64,000 bases of DNA from Planctomycetota bacterium (GTDB lineage Bacteria; Planctomycetota; UBA8108; UBA1146). Under the pieces are notes generated by a model, which searched no databases, was not told the DNA's origin, and saw only the letters and a list, made by a program, of their open reading frames with translations. The DNA is taken from NCBI GenBank assembly GCA_014240375.1, contig JAAZXB010000001.1, positions 240,110 through 304,109 on the forward strand, in the 5' to 3' direction. The translations under genes were made by a program, and so were the position numbers. Below are positions 36,767 to 45,606 of the stretch, one piece after another. Position 1 is the stretch's first letter, and each line of letters begins with the position of its first letter.

Positions 36767-37542
36767 TCGAGTGGCTCCTCACCAGGGATCCAGTACTCCC
36801 GATCCCCTGCAACGGCGCGCTCGAAGGGGATGCCATGAACCGTTTCCAATCCTTCACCAAGATCTTGGTCGGACAGTCTTCCCTGCCATGCGATCTTGCC
36901 CTGGCGAAGACCAACCACCCTGGTCTGGGCAGCCTCGATGTGTCCCAGCAGATGAACATCATGGAGCACCACCAGCACGGTATTGCCCTGCTCAAGACGC
37001 CTCGACAAGAATTTCAACGTCCGCGCACGCCACACCGGGTCCAGATGATTGGCCGGTTCATCGAGCAGCCAGCACTTCGATTCCTGTGCGACCATCGAAG
37101 CCAGTTCAATGCGTTGTCGTTCACCGCCGGAGAGTTCATTGATCCAGCGATCCGCGAGCGAATCTGCACCTGCGTCCTCGAGTGCACGATACGCAGCAGC
37201 GAGACAGTCTTGGCGCGATTCGTTGAAGCGAAAGCGCGCCGCAGCTACCACATCCTCGACTCGCAACCTTTCCGCAGAAAGACCGTCCTGAGGGAGCCAC
37301 GCCATCGATGCGGCTCGCTGTCTCGCCGTGAGAGTCGTCAGTGGTCGCCCTTCGATCCGAGCCGTGCCTTGATCGAGTGGAGCCAGTCCCAGCAGTGCCC
37401 TGATCAGGGTGCTCTTTCCCGAGCCGTTGGGGCCGATGATGGCGACCAGTTCCCCTTCGCTCACCTCCAGTGACAGGTGATCGAGGATCGGGATTTCACC
37501 CGCGAGTACCGTGGCCTGATCCAGTTCTAACAGCGCTACCAC
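36763..37542 (-). CDS. ABC importer ATPase (BtuD/FecE-type)
   Basis: The 259-residue protein has Walker A GPNGSGKST, Q-loop region AWLPQDG, the ABC signature LSGGERQ and Walker B CWLLDEPANHLD. It pairs with the FecCD permease downstream (4-base overlap) and the binding protein upstream (7-base overlap). Confidence 0.94.
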   Translation of the reverse strand: MVALLELDQATVLAGEIPILDHLSLEVSEGELVAIIGPNGSGKSTLIRALLGLAPLDQGTARIEGRPLTTLTARQRAASMAWLPQDGLSAERLRVEDVVAAARFRFNESRQDCLAAAYRALEDAGADSLADRWINELSGGERQRIELASMVAQESKCWLLDEPANHLDPVWRARTLKFLSRRLEQGNTVLVVLHDVHLLGHIEAAQTRVVGLRQGKIAWQGRLSDQDLGEGLETVHGIPFERAVAGDREYWIPGEEPLE

Positions 37543-38432
37543 TGGGCCCCCCCAGCCGCCAATCGAGTCACTTCGGCTCGAATCGCCCGCACCAGGTCGA
37601 GAAGTTCCGGTCCTTCATCGAGAATCCTCGGCCCGGTGACTTCCCCCACCGCACCGCCGATCACAGCCTTCAACCCGGAGAGTTTTTGATAGTGATCGAG
37701 CAGTGACTGCTCTGCGGTGGCCCCTCGTCCACCATTCAGGTGGAGGATGATGTCAGGATCGATCGCCAGCAGTCGCTCATAGGAGATCTGCGGCGTGCCG
37801 CTCATCGCCTGATCGATGGCGTTTCGAAATCCTGCGGCATTCAGTACCGCACCGTGAATCGAGTTGGGCTTGATGACCCAGGGGCCGCCTGAGGCATCGA
37901 GGTCGCTTCCAATCACCAGTAGCACTCGAGGTGCATCCTCAGCCACGACCGGATCCGCCAGTAGTTTCTCGAATCGATCGGCAAGTTGGTTCGCTGAAGA
38001 TTCACGATGCACCACGACACCGATAGCACGGATACTGGCGACCACCTGCTCCACCGATGACCAGGGCAACTCGATGGTCTCCCCGACTCTTGCCAGTTCA
38101 TCCCTTGGCAATCCTGCGGCACTTCTGACCAGCAAGATTCGACAACCGCTGCGAACGATTCTTTCCAGATCAGGAGCCAGTGCCGTTCCACCCCTCGCCA
38201 CTCCAGCGATTTGCGGACAGTAGTCACTGATCATCGAGATGGCTGATTCCGCACCGATCGACTGCAAGGTACCGGTGATGCAAGGAGCCAGCGAGACGAC
38301 CCCACTCCCTGAGTTGGTAGCCGAAGACTCCACTACAGCATTCCCTGTGAACCCATCGGTAGACAAGAGGCCGGAGATGGCGACAGCCAGGGAGGCTAGG
38401 GCGATGATGATGAAGATGGATCCACGGTCCAA
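37536..38432 (-). CDS. ABC importer substrate-binding protein (BtuF-type)
   Basis: The 298-residue protein has an N-terminal hydrophobic segment (residues 6-23) acting as signal or anchor, then the helical-backbone periplasmic fold: VVSLAPCITGTLQSIGAE, DLERIVRSGCRILLV, a central long helix and RLLAIDPDIILHLNGG. This is the cobalamin/siderophore-binding class III fold. The TTG start at 38432 has GGAG seven bases upstream. No lipobox is evident. A 66-base gap separates it from the fused dehydrogenase; no cobalamin riboswitch is visible there. Confidence 0.88.
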   Translation of the reverse strand: MDRGSIFIIIALASLAVAISGLLSTDGFTGNAVVESSATNSGSGVVSLAPCITGTLQSIGAESAISMISDYCPQIAGVARGGTALAPDLERIVRSGCRILLVRSAAGLPRDELARVGETIELPWSSVEQVVASIRAIGVVVHRESSANQLADRFEKLLADPVVAEDAPRVLLVIGSDLDASGGPWVIKPNSIHGAVLNAAGFRNAIDQAMSGTPQISYERLLAIDPDIILHLNGGRGATAEQSLLDHYQKLSGLKAVIGGAVGEVTGPRILDEGPELLDLVRAIRAEVTRLAAGGAQW

Positions 38433-38498
38433 GGTCTTGCTCCGTACTGGGGTGATTCCGCAGAAGATAACCGATCCGGAGACGACAACATCCCACGG

Positions 38499-40037
38499 TC
38501 ACTGCGAGATCTCACCTTTCCCCGGGCTGGTCGTCCACGGCGGTCGCACAGAATCGGCTCGATCCTCCCCCTGGGCCTCGAGGATCGGCATGCAGACCCT
38601 TCCCTGACAGGGTCCCATGCCGATGCGGCACAATAACCTCGCCTCCCGGATGGAGCCGATTCGATCCGCTGTCGCGACGGTCACATCCTCACATCGACAG
38701 AGCATCACTTCACCACGCCCCTGATGAAACAGTTCCGGTCGCAGGGAATGCGCCGCTTCAAGTGCCGACCCCCACGCCCGGTGCCGCCTCACGCGTGCCT
38801 GCAGGTGTGCCCGGGGAGTCCGACCTGCCGCACTGATCCCCGCCGCCAGGCCGCTATCGATGGCCGCATCGCAACCGGCGATTCCGGTCGGCTCTCCTGC
38901 GCAATACACTCCCTCGACTCCGGTCCACTGCTGGTGATCCACCGCCACGCAACCATCATCGAGGATGCGACACCCGAGTCCTTCAGCGACCCGCGTCTCC
39001 GGCACCAGTCCAAATCCAACCGCCAGTCCATCCACTTCTTCGATACGAATCCCCTTCTCGGTTTGCAGATGAACCCGCTCCACTCGCTGATCACCTTCCG
39101 CCTGGACTGGCCAGGAGCAAGATAACTTCTCGACATCCCGCAGTGATTTCCACAACGCCAGCGACTGTCGAATGCGAGTTCTCGATTGCAGTACTCCAAG
39201 AAGCAGTGGAATCCGATTGAAGTTGGAAGCTTGCTCGACCAGCAGCACCCTGGCTTGCTGCTGCCGAGCCAGTTGGGCCACCGCCAGTAGCAATGGCCCG
39301 GTTCCCGCCACCACCAGGCGTTTCCCCTTCACATCCAATCCGCCCTTGATGAGCGATTGCAATGCTCCGGCACCAACCACTCCGGGAAGGGTCCAGCCAG
39401 GAAATGGCAGGAAGCGTTCCCTCGCTCCGGTGGCGATGACGATCTTGTGGCACTCGATCTCGATCGATTCTCCACTGGTAACCGAACTCGCCTGTAACCG
39501 CCCCGGCTCACCGTCGATGACGCTGTAGCCATGAAGCCTGCGCACTCCGGCTCGCTCGGCTCGCTCGATCCAACTGCGAACCTCGGCCGGGATCCGATCG
39601 CGGTGAGCCCAGATCCTCCCACCCGGACCGGGAGATTCGTCGACCACCAGGACATCGAGCCCCAGTTCTGCCGCAGCGATCGCTGCAGCCAACCCTGCCG
39701 GGCCGGAACCGACTACCACCAGGTCTGCGGTATCTTTCTGTTCAGCGGAGATCTCCAGCGGCGGTAGCGGTGACGGTTGCAGCTCTCGTTCCGTCTCCAC
39801 CTGCATCTGATCACGAACCCGAACCAGGCAACTTCTCACACCCCGGTGACCGTCGACCACCACACGACACTCGTGGCAACTTCCCATTGCACACAGGGCT
39901 CCCCGTGGCTCCCCTGTGGGAGATCTTCTCAGCGACACTACTCCCAGATCGAGCAAGGCTGCAGCGAGCTGGGCATCTTCTGTGACCTCGACCCAGAGAC
40001 CATCGAGGCGAATCTTGACCTTTCGATCGTCGCTCAT
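38499..40037 (-). CDS. Fused 2Fe-2S / FAD-NAD / BFD-type amino acid dehydrogenase subunit
   Basis: The 512-residue protein combines three parts. Residues 5-80 hold a ferredoxin-like 2Fe-2S domain with C49, C54, C57 and C70. Residues 103-430 are a pyridine nucleotide-disulfide-type FAD domain (VVGSGPAGLAAAI). The C-terminal part has a BFD-like cluster motif (LCRCEDVTV and GPCQGRVC). In D-hydroxyproline, octopine or nopaline dehydrogenases these are separate subunits (LhpE/LhpF-like or HcnA/HcnB-like), so this is a subunit fusion. They normally work with a DAO-type subunit, and one lies at 45.6-46.8 kb. The ATG at 40037 overlaps the DUF993 stop as ATGA. Substrate is inferred from the neighbours. 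Confidence 0.88.
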   Translation of the reverse strand: MSDDRKVKIRLDGLWVEVTEDAQLAAALLDLGVVSLRRSPTGEPRGALCAMGSCHECRVVVDGHRGVRSCLVRVRDQMQVETERELQPSPLPPLEISAEQKDTADLVVVGSGPAGLAAAIAAAELGLDVLVVDESPGPGGRIWAHRDRIPAEVRSWIERAERAGVRRLHGYSVIDGEPGRLQASSVTSGESIEIECHKIVIATGARERFLPFPGWTLPGVVGAGALQSLIKGGLDVKGKRLVVAGTGPLLLAVAQLARQQQARVLLVEQASNFNRIPLLLGVLQSRTRIRQSLALWKSLRDVEKLSCSWPVQAEGDQRVERVHLQTEKGIRIEEVDGLAVGFGLVPETRVAEGLGCRILDDGCVAVDHQQWTGVEGVYCAGEPTGIAGCDAAIDSGLAAGISAAGRTPRAHLQARVRRHRAWGSALEAAHSLRPELFHQGRGEVMLCRCEDVTVATADRIGSIREARLLCRIGMGPCQGRVCMPILEAQGEDRADSVRPPWTTSPGKGEISQ

Positions 40038-41230
40038 CGATGCACGCCCGCCATCATGAGTTCGATCCGTTCCGCCGCCACTCCGGCATCGACGATGGCT
40101 CCCGCCTTCGAGGCGAGCCGCGCCACATCTAACAGATGATCCAGATCGCGATCGAGGTCGATTCGATCGAGTAACAGCGGTTGCCGCTGGTGGCCATTGA
40201 GCCAGGAGGTGAAGGCAAGGCCCGCCTTGTAGAGATGAGTCGGAGCTTCGAAAACTTTCTGACCATATTTTTCGCACGGTTCCATCCAGCGTCGGTACCC
40301 CTCGACATCCCCCACGGCCAGGTGTCGCAGCGCCCGACCTGCCGGTACCGCCACCGCATCGAGGACTCCCAGCAGGGCGTGACTGAAGTCGCCGGTGGGT
40401 ATCTGTCGATCCCCCAGGGGCACCGACCTGGTGGGGGTGGTTCCCGCCCCTTCCATCAGCGAGCAGAAGTGGAAGTCGTCACCGGTCAGGACGATCTGAT
40501 CCCGCTCGCTACAGCGGCGGCGAACCTCCAGTTCGAGGTCGTGGTCCAGCATCGACATCTTGACCCCTCGAACCTTGTCGGGGTCGATGTCGAGGATTCG
40601 TTGCAGTGAATCTCCGGGAAAGTACCCCGCCAGTTCCGCCAGAAACATCGGACCGAGCCAATGAAGAAGCACTGGCCCCTCACTCTGCTCGATGATCGAG
40701 CGGTAGATCTCAAGATACTGCTGCTCGTCACAGTTCCAGCGACAGAGCCACGGCATCGGCAAGATGATCGCGATCCCTCCTGCTTGCTGGATGATGCGAA
40801 CTTGCTCGACCACTGCCTCGACCAGCATCGTGGTATTCACCACTTCATCGCACTGGTCCGCTCCGGCTCCTGCGATGAATCCTGTTTCGAGATCCAGTTC
40901 CCCGCACTGCTCGATCAGCCGCCTTGCGGCGGGCCAACCCAGTTCGAATCGCTGTGCGGTATCCATCGCTTCTGCGATGCCAAATCCATGCGAGGCGAGG
41001 TGCTGACGAAACGCCATCGTCTGATCCCAGTCGACCATCTCGATGGCATCTGCACTGCTCGATCCAGCCGCACCGTTCGATCGTTGGGTGGCGTCATCCT
41101 TCAAGATGATGTGAGCCGCAGCATAGGCGACCCTGACCGGCGCTGCGGCAGCGGGTTCCGGCTCACTGGAGAGCGAGCCATCTTCCAGCCAGATCGGTTC
41201 TCCATCAGGATTTGGCAGTTCGATCTTCAT
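40034..41230 (-). CDS. DUF993 family, DapA-like TIM-barrel protein
   Basis: The 398-residue protein matches the DUF993 pattern as I recall it: KIELPNPDGE near the N-terminus, VRVAYAAAHI, DWDQTMAFRQHLASHGFGIAEAMDTAQR, PVLLHWLGPMF, KVRGVKMSMLDHDLE, TGDDFHF, and APTHLYKAGLAFTSWLNGHQ. DUF993 is a distant relative of dihydrodipicolinate synthase with no reaction I can name. The ATG at 41230 overlaps the transporter stop as ATGA. A frame extending 95 codons upstream has no support. It is the second TIM-barrel lyase-like gene of the run and probably acts on the product of the linked enolase-family or OYE-family enzyme (inference). Confidence 0.85.
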   Translation of the reverse strand: MKIELPNPDGEPIWLEDGSLSSEPEPAAAAPVRVAYAAAHIILKDDATQRSNGAAGSSSADAIEMVDWDQTMAFRQHLASHGFGIAEAMDTAQRFELGWPAARRLIEQCGELDLETGFIAGAGADQCDEVVNTTMLVEAVVEQVRIIQQAGGIAIILPMPWLCRWNCDEQQYLEIYRSIIEQSEGPVLLHWLGPMFLAELAGYFPGDSLQRILDIDPDKVRGVKMSMLDHDLELEVRRRCSERDQIVLTGDDFHFCSLMEGAGTTPTRSVPLGDRQIPTGDFSHALLGVLDAVAVPAGRALRHLAVGDVEGYRRWMEPCEKYGQKVFEAPTHLYKAGLAFTSWLNGHQRQPLLLDRIDLDRDLDHLLDVARLASKAGAIVDAGVAAERIELMMAGVHR

Positions 41231-42660
41231 CCGGTCAGTTTTTCCAACCAGCCAGGCAAGGCCGTGACCGTCTTCCAGATCAGGAACACACTCAGCACCA
41301 CGGTGGCCAGCAGGATCAACCCCTGCCACAGGGTCGCGCGGAATCCCTGCGGTCGATCCTCGCCGAGATACTCCTTCGAACGCTGCATCTTGAGGATTCC
41401 GATGTACACCGCGGGAAGCAAGAAACCGGTCAAGATGGTGGTCGGCACTGCGATCCAGAAGGCGATGTCTCCCCAGTAGACCGCTCCCAGAAAACCGGGA
41501 GCAGGGAGCAAGCATGCCAGGCGGAAGCGAGTCGATCCGACCTTCCAGCCGAAGGTCTCACAGGCAGCAAACCCGCAGCAGACCATGTGCATCGTGATGC
41601 TACTGGTGACCATACCGAGCAATCCCAGATCGAAGAGAATTCTCGAACTGTCGGCTCCGAAGGTGGTCCCGAGGATCTGCGCCGCATCGATCGGCTTGAA
41701 ACCCTTTCCCGGGAACGGGATTCCATCGGGCCCGAAAGTATTTGCCGCTGCAATGACGATCAGTGAGGTGGTCAGTAGATAGGGCAGGAACATCCCCACA
41801 AACAGATCGAACCTCGCCAGAGAACGATGCTCCTTCCCCCAGCCCCGCGCCAGCAGCGAGTATGGATAGAGGAATACCATGTTGGCACCGATCGCCGCCG
41901 CCAGGCCTGCAACAACGATGCTGAGTGCATCCATCGACTTCGATTCATCTGCCGCTGGGGTGTAAACCTCTCCGACTCCTCCAGGAATGAAACCGGAGAG
42001 GAATCCGCCCGGATCGGCAATCCCTGTCTTGACCACCACGGCGGCGAAGCAGAGCACGATCAACCACACCATCACCTGCATACTTCGCTCGAACAATTTC
42101 AGTAACGCAGGGGAACGGCCATAGGTGAAGGACCAGGTCACCGCCCAGGCCAGCACCAGCAGTCCGCCACCCCAGCGCGGAATCTGATTGCCGGTGACGG
42201 CACCGATGTCCTCGATGGCAGCAGAAGCGAGGGCGTACTGGGCGAAGTGCCAGATGACACTGGAGAGAACCGCACCGGCGATGAAGGCATGAGCGTAGAA
42301 CGGACCGGCGTGCTCACGGATCGCCGGCAACGGGCGTTTGCCGGTGGACAGCGTCTGATGCGCTACCGCCGACAGAACGGCCAACCCCAGCAGCATCGAG
42401 ATGGGGAACACCCACAACAGCTGGTATCCGAAGGCACCTCCCGCCAGCAACGTGGCCGCCGCCGTGCCGCCGCCGAGGGTCAACGAACTCTGCAGGTATC
42501 CCGGTCCCCCACGCCTGAGAAAGGCACCCCACCGTCGAATGATCGGTGCATCCTCGAGGGTGGTGAGCCACCGTTTCTCCTCGGCCAGTACCTCGGGATC
42601 CGGAGGGGCCACCATCGGTAGTTCTATCTTCTGGGGAGTTTCTCCTTCGATATCACTCAA
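41227..42660 (-). CDS. Divergent Nramp-like membrane transporter
   Basis: The 477-residue protein has about eleven to twelve helices. GPGYLQSSLTLGGGTAAATLLAGGAFGY (in two parts) aligns with the first helix of Nramp proteins, but the metal-binding DPGN is replaced by GGGT. The TM6 MPH motif is also absent; FLYPYSLLARGWG stands in that region. Thus canonical transition-metal binding is unlikely. It is coupled on both sides (TTGA with the OYE gene, ATGA with DUF993), which points to uptake of an organic substrate of the same pathway; that is inference. Confidence 0.8.
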   Translation of the reverse strand: MSDIEGETPQKIELPMVAPPDPEVLAEEKRWLTTLEDAPIIRRWGAFLRRGGPGYLQSSLTLGGGTAAATLLAGGAFGYQLLWVFPISMLLGLAVLSAVAHQTLSTGKRPLPAIREHAGPFYAHAFIAGAVLSSVIWHFAQYALASAAIEDIGAVTGNQIPRWGGGLLVLAWAVTWSFTYGRSPALLKLFERSMQVMVWLIVLCFAAVVVKTGIADPGGFLSGFIPGGVGEVYTPAADESKSMDALSIVVAGLAAAIGANMVFLYPYSLLARGWGKEHRSLARFDLFVGMFLPYLLTTSLIVIAAANTFGPDGIPFPGKGFKPIDAAQILGTTFGADSSRILFDLGLLGMVTSSITMHMVCCGFAACETFGWKVGSTRFRLACLLPAPGFLGAVYWGDIAFWIAVPTTILTGFLLPAVYIGILKMQRSKEYLGEDRPQGFRATLWQGLILLATVVLSVFLIWKTVTALPGWLEKLTG

Positions 42661-44105
42661 CGGATTTCCCTCTCCTTCGCCCTCGCCTTTGCCGATTTCA
42701 ACTCGGCAGCAGCGGGGTGAGACTTGTAGTGGTCATCGAGCGGGAAACAGCCGCTCAACAATCCGTTTCTCGGTGCAGTGGTACAGTCACTGAAGGTCCT
42801 GCACACCAGTTTCTTCGGCATCGAACGACCGTGAATGATATCCCGCGGCAACTCCGGGTAGGAAAGCATCGATCTTCCGAGACCGATCACATCCTGGAAC
42901 CCGTTGCGAATCTCATGCTGTGCCACCGCCGGCAACCACTCCTGCAGATAGGTCCAGCCGGTGCCGACCAGCCCGAGCTGGGGAAAGGACTGTCGAACCG
43001 CCCTCGCCGCCTGGAGATGTGCTGCGACTCCTACCAGCGGATCCTCCGGAGGTGGATATCCATCACTGGGAGGATACTGCGCCGGTCTCTGACGATGGGG
43101 ACACCAGTAGGGCGAACCGATGGTCAGATTGAGCCATTCGATGCCCACATCTTGCAACATCTGGATCAGCTGCATCGGTTCGGTCCAGCTCGGGTTCTGC
43201 GGATCTGCCGGATCGAGACCAAAGCCATGCGGGTAAAGCTCGCCCTCGGGCCAGTCGGGTTCACCCTCTCCCTGATGCGATTTCTTGAAGGGGATCACAT
43301 CGGTCACCGACAGGCGCACCGCAACTCCCAGCCCCGGTGCGGCGCTACGAACCGCAGAGATCATCTCCCTCAACAGGCGACTGCGACCCTCCAGATCTCC
43401 ACCGTATCGACCCGGACGGGTTCTCGCCGACAGTAACTCGTGCAACAGATATCCGTGACACGCTTTGATGTCGACGAAGTCGAAGCCCGCCTTCTGTGCA
43501 CAGACCGCAGCTTCGATATACCTCTCAGCGATCGATTCCAGTTCACCATCGTCGAGCAGCTGTTCGGAAGTGGCGGATACTCGCTCATCGAGAATCGGAT
43601 GCTGAAAGGCGATCCTTGGTGAAGGGCCCGCCACGGTCGGGCGCGACCAGCGTCCGGAGTGAGTCAGTTGCAATCCCACCACTGAAGCAGTGGGTGCTTC
43701 GTTTCCGATCGAATCATGGCCGGCAGTGATCGCCTGTCGCAGCGACTCCAGTGTTCGGCAACTCCGATCTGAATCACGATGGAACAGTTGATTCGGGTTG
43801 GCCCGACCATCCTCCACCACTGCAAATGCTTCACCACCCCAGATCAGGGCAGCGCCACTCTCTCCAAAACGACGCCAGCGCCGGAATGTCTCTTCGGAAG
43901 GAGATCCATCGGCATGGGCGTCCCAACCTTCCATCGGCTGCACGGCGAATCGATTGGAAAGGGACCAGCCCCCCTTCTCCAGTGCAGATCCAAGTGGTCC
44001 GGGAGATTCCACCTCATCATCGAGGTCCAGTTGTCCATCGATCTCCTTCCATCGAGCGCGAAAGGAGTCTTTATCCTTGAACTTATTCGGAGATCGAATC
44101 TTCAT
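42657..44105 (-). CDS. NADH:flavin oxidoreductase / Old Yellow Enzyme family protein
   Basis: The 482-residue protein is an FMN TIM barrel: NRFAVQPMEGWDAHADG, GLQLTHSGRWS (substrate/FMN histidine region), FDFVDIKACHGYLLHELLSARTRPGRYGG and a C-terminal phosphate-binding DVIGLGRSMLSYPELP. It lacks the extra FAD/NAD domain of 2,4-dienoyl-CoA reductase or trimethylamine dehydrogenase types and ends in a charged tail. OYE-family members reduce activated alkenes or demethylate N-methyl amines. The ATG at 44105 overlaps the enolase-family stop as ATGA. Confidence 0.9.
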   Translation of the reverse strand: MKIRSPNKFKDKDSFRARWKEIDGQLDLDDEVESPGPLGSALEKGGWSLSNRFAVQPMEGWDAHADGSPSEETFRRWRRFGESGAALIWGGEAFAVVEDGRANPNQLFHRDSDRSCRTLESLRQAITAGHDSIGNEAPTASVVGLQLTHSGRWSRPTVAGPSPRIAFQHPILDERVSATSEQLLDDGELESIAERYIEAAVCAQKAGFDFVDIKACHGYLLHELLSARTRPGRYGGDLEGRSRLLREMISAVRSAAPGLGVAVRLSVTDVIPFKKSHQGEGEPDWPEGELYPHGFGLDPADPQNPSWTEPMQLIQMLQDVGIEWLNLTIGSPYWCPHRQRPAQYPPSDGYPPPEDPLVGVAAHLQAARAVRQSFPQLGLVGTGWTYLQEWLPAVAQHEIRNGFQDVIGLGRSMLSYPELPRDIIHGRSMPKKLVCRTFSDCTTAPRNGLLSGCFPLDDHYKSHPAAAELKSAKARAKEREIR

Positions 44106-45511
44106 CCCTGTTCTTTCGTTCTTCGGGAGAGTACCGATCGACGCTGATGGCTCGCAGGTTCGATGGTGCAACCATAGCCTTCGCAATCAAGAGATCGAAT
44201 CGAGAGGTTACCCGATTCGATGTGAAGTTCGACTCCATCTCCGAGTGTTCGATAGAGATCTGGATGATCCTTCACCAGCGAAGCCGCTTCCGCTGAAGGA
44301 AGATGATCGAGACCCCTGAAGTAATGGTGACCGTTTCGCTCGACATGGTGCAACCCCAGTGCCGCCACCGTCAGCAGATCCTGATGCAACCCCCACGGTG
44401 GCAGATTGGTCAGATCCTCGCCGCTGATGAAGGCACCGCCTTGGTGATGATCGCACAGGCCCTGATGGGCGATGGAGCGCGATACGCCCTTGCAGTTCTT
44501 GGCTGAGACCCCTCGATAGCCGATACGTAACGCCTCAGGAAAAGCCTCCGGACCATGGTCCGCCTCGTCGATGATGACGGGAGCGTACCTTGCCAGTTCG
44601 CTGGGGCTGGCACTCTCGTCAAAGGTCAAGGATCGTGGCACCGGTTGTTCGATGCTGACGATCGCATCGACAAAGGTGGAGCCGGGCCCCTTTGCTGACA
44701 ACTGCTCCAGCACCTGCGCCAGCTGCGAGGGATCGGCATACTGCTCGTTCCCATCGAGAGTCACCCGGTAACCGGTAGAGGCTTCATCTTCGAGAATCCG
44801 AGCCACTTGACCCAGTCGCTCCAGATCCTGCTGCGGATCTCCGCCGACCTTCACCTTGAACCATGCCAGACCGTGACGACGGATATCCTCGACCAGCGTC
44901 ACCGGTAGGCCATCTTCAGGAGATCCCTCAGACGCCACCTCCAGATCATCGAGCAACCCGATCGTGTGACGGACCGCAATCGTCGAAGGCAGAGGTGCAG
45001 GATGAAACTTCCACCCTGCGGGAATGGAGGAGTGAAAGCGATCGGGCTGGATCTTGAACAGATCACAGTCGAGGGCGTCGATGAACGGTATCCCGACACC
45101 TCGACAGGTCGCGTCCATCATCGCTCGTTCCCAGATCGCACAGCCGAATCCTCGAGTCAGTCGATCGGCTGCCGTGACGGGAACAGACAGGACCCGGTCT
45201 TCGAGGGTTCTCCAGTAATGATCAAAAACTGAGGCCTTGGTACCATCGAGTAGGATCTGTCCGGCGATCTGAATGCTCTCGACCAGCGATTCGATATCCG
45301 CTTCGACCGATCGATCGAGATTCTTCTCGAACCAGCGCGGTACCAGTAACTCCGATGTGTAGCCGACCATCGGAGTGCCATCGGATGTTTCGGCATGAAG
45401 AGTAGCCACCGCCATCGGTGCCTCGGTGAGTGTATGCACACCGAAACGAAATGGGATGCGCGTATGGCACTCCTTCAGTTCCAGTTCGATCTCCGTCACC
45501 GTGATCTGCAA
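44102..45511 (-). CDS. Enolase-superfamily enzyme (mandelate racemase / muconate lactonizing type)
   Basis: The 469-residue protein has the superfamily residues in order: KVK (K219, K221), metal ligands D253 (TLDGNEQY), E288 (SIEQPV) and D315 (IIDEADHG), and a second lysine K338 or K341 in SAKNCKG. Lysines on both faces fit a racemase/epimerase or dehydratase. It is longer than the usual 360-400 residues, with extra sequence around 150-205 and at the C-terminus. The start is a TTG at 45511 with AGGAAGG eight bases upstream. It heads the five-gene overlapping block. Substrate is unknown. Confidence 0.88.
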   Translation of the reverse strand: MQITVTEIELELKECHTRIPFRFGVHTLTEAPMAVATLHAETSDGTPMVGYTSELLVPRWFEKNLDRSVEADIESLVESIQIAGQILLDGTKASVFDHYWRTLEDRVLSVPVTAADRLTRGFGCAIWERAMMDATCRGVGIPFIDALDCDLFKIQPDRFHSSIPAGWKFHPAPLPSTIAVRHTIGLLDDLEVASEGSPEDGLPVTLVEDIRRHGLAWFKVKVGGDPQQDLERLGQVARILEDEASTGYRVTLDGNEQYADPSQLAQVLEQLSAKGPGSTFVDAIVSIEQPVPRSLTFDESASPSELARYAPVIIDEADHGPEAFPEALRIGYRGVSAKNCKGVSRSIAHQGLCDHHQGGAFISGEDLTNLPPWGLHQDLLTVAALGLHHVERNGHHYFRGLDHLPSAEAASLVKDHPDLYRTLGDGVELHIESGNLSIRSLDCEGYGCTIEPASHQRRSVLSRRTKEQG

Positions 45512-45606
45512 GACTGTTCCTTCCTGAGATGAAGTCGATTCACCTGCTGCCTGATTCTCTGGATCCGCGGCTCAACGGCTGCATCGTGCCCGTTGCTCTG
45601 CCAGGA

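Noticed and set aside
38433-38498. Cobalamin riboswitch before the BtuF-type gene
   Set aside because: The 66-base gap is too short and lacks the B12 box.
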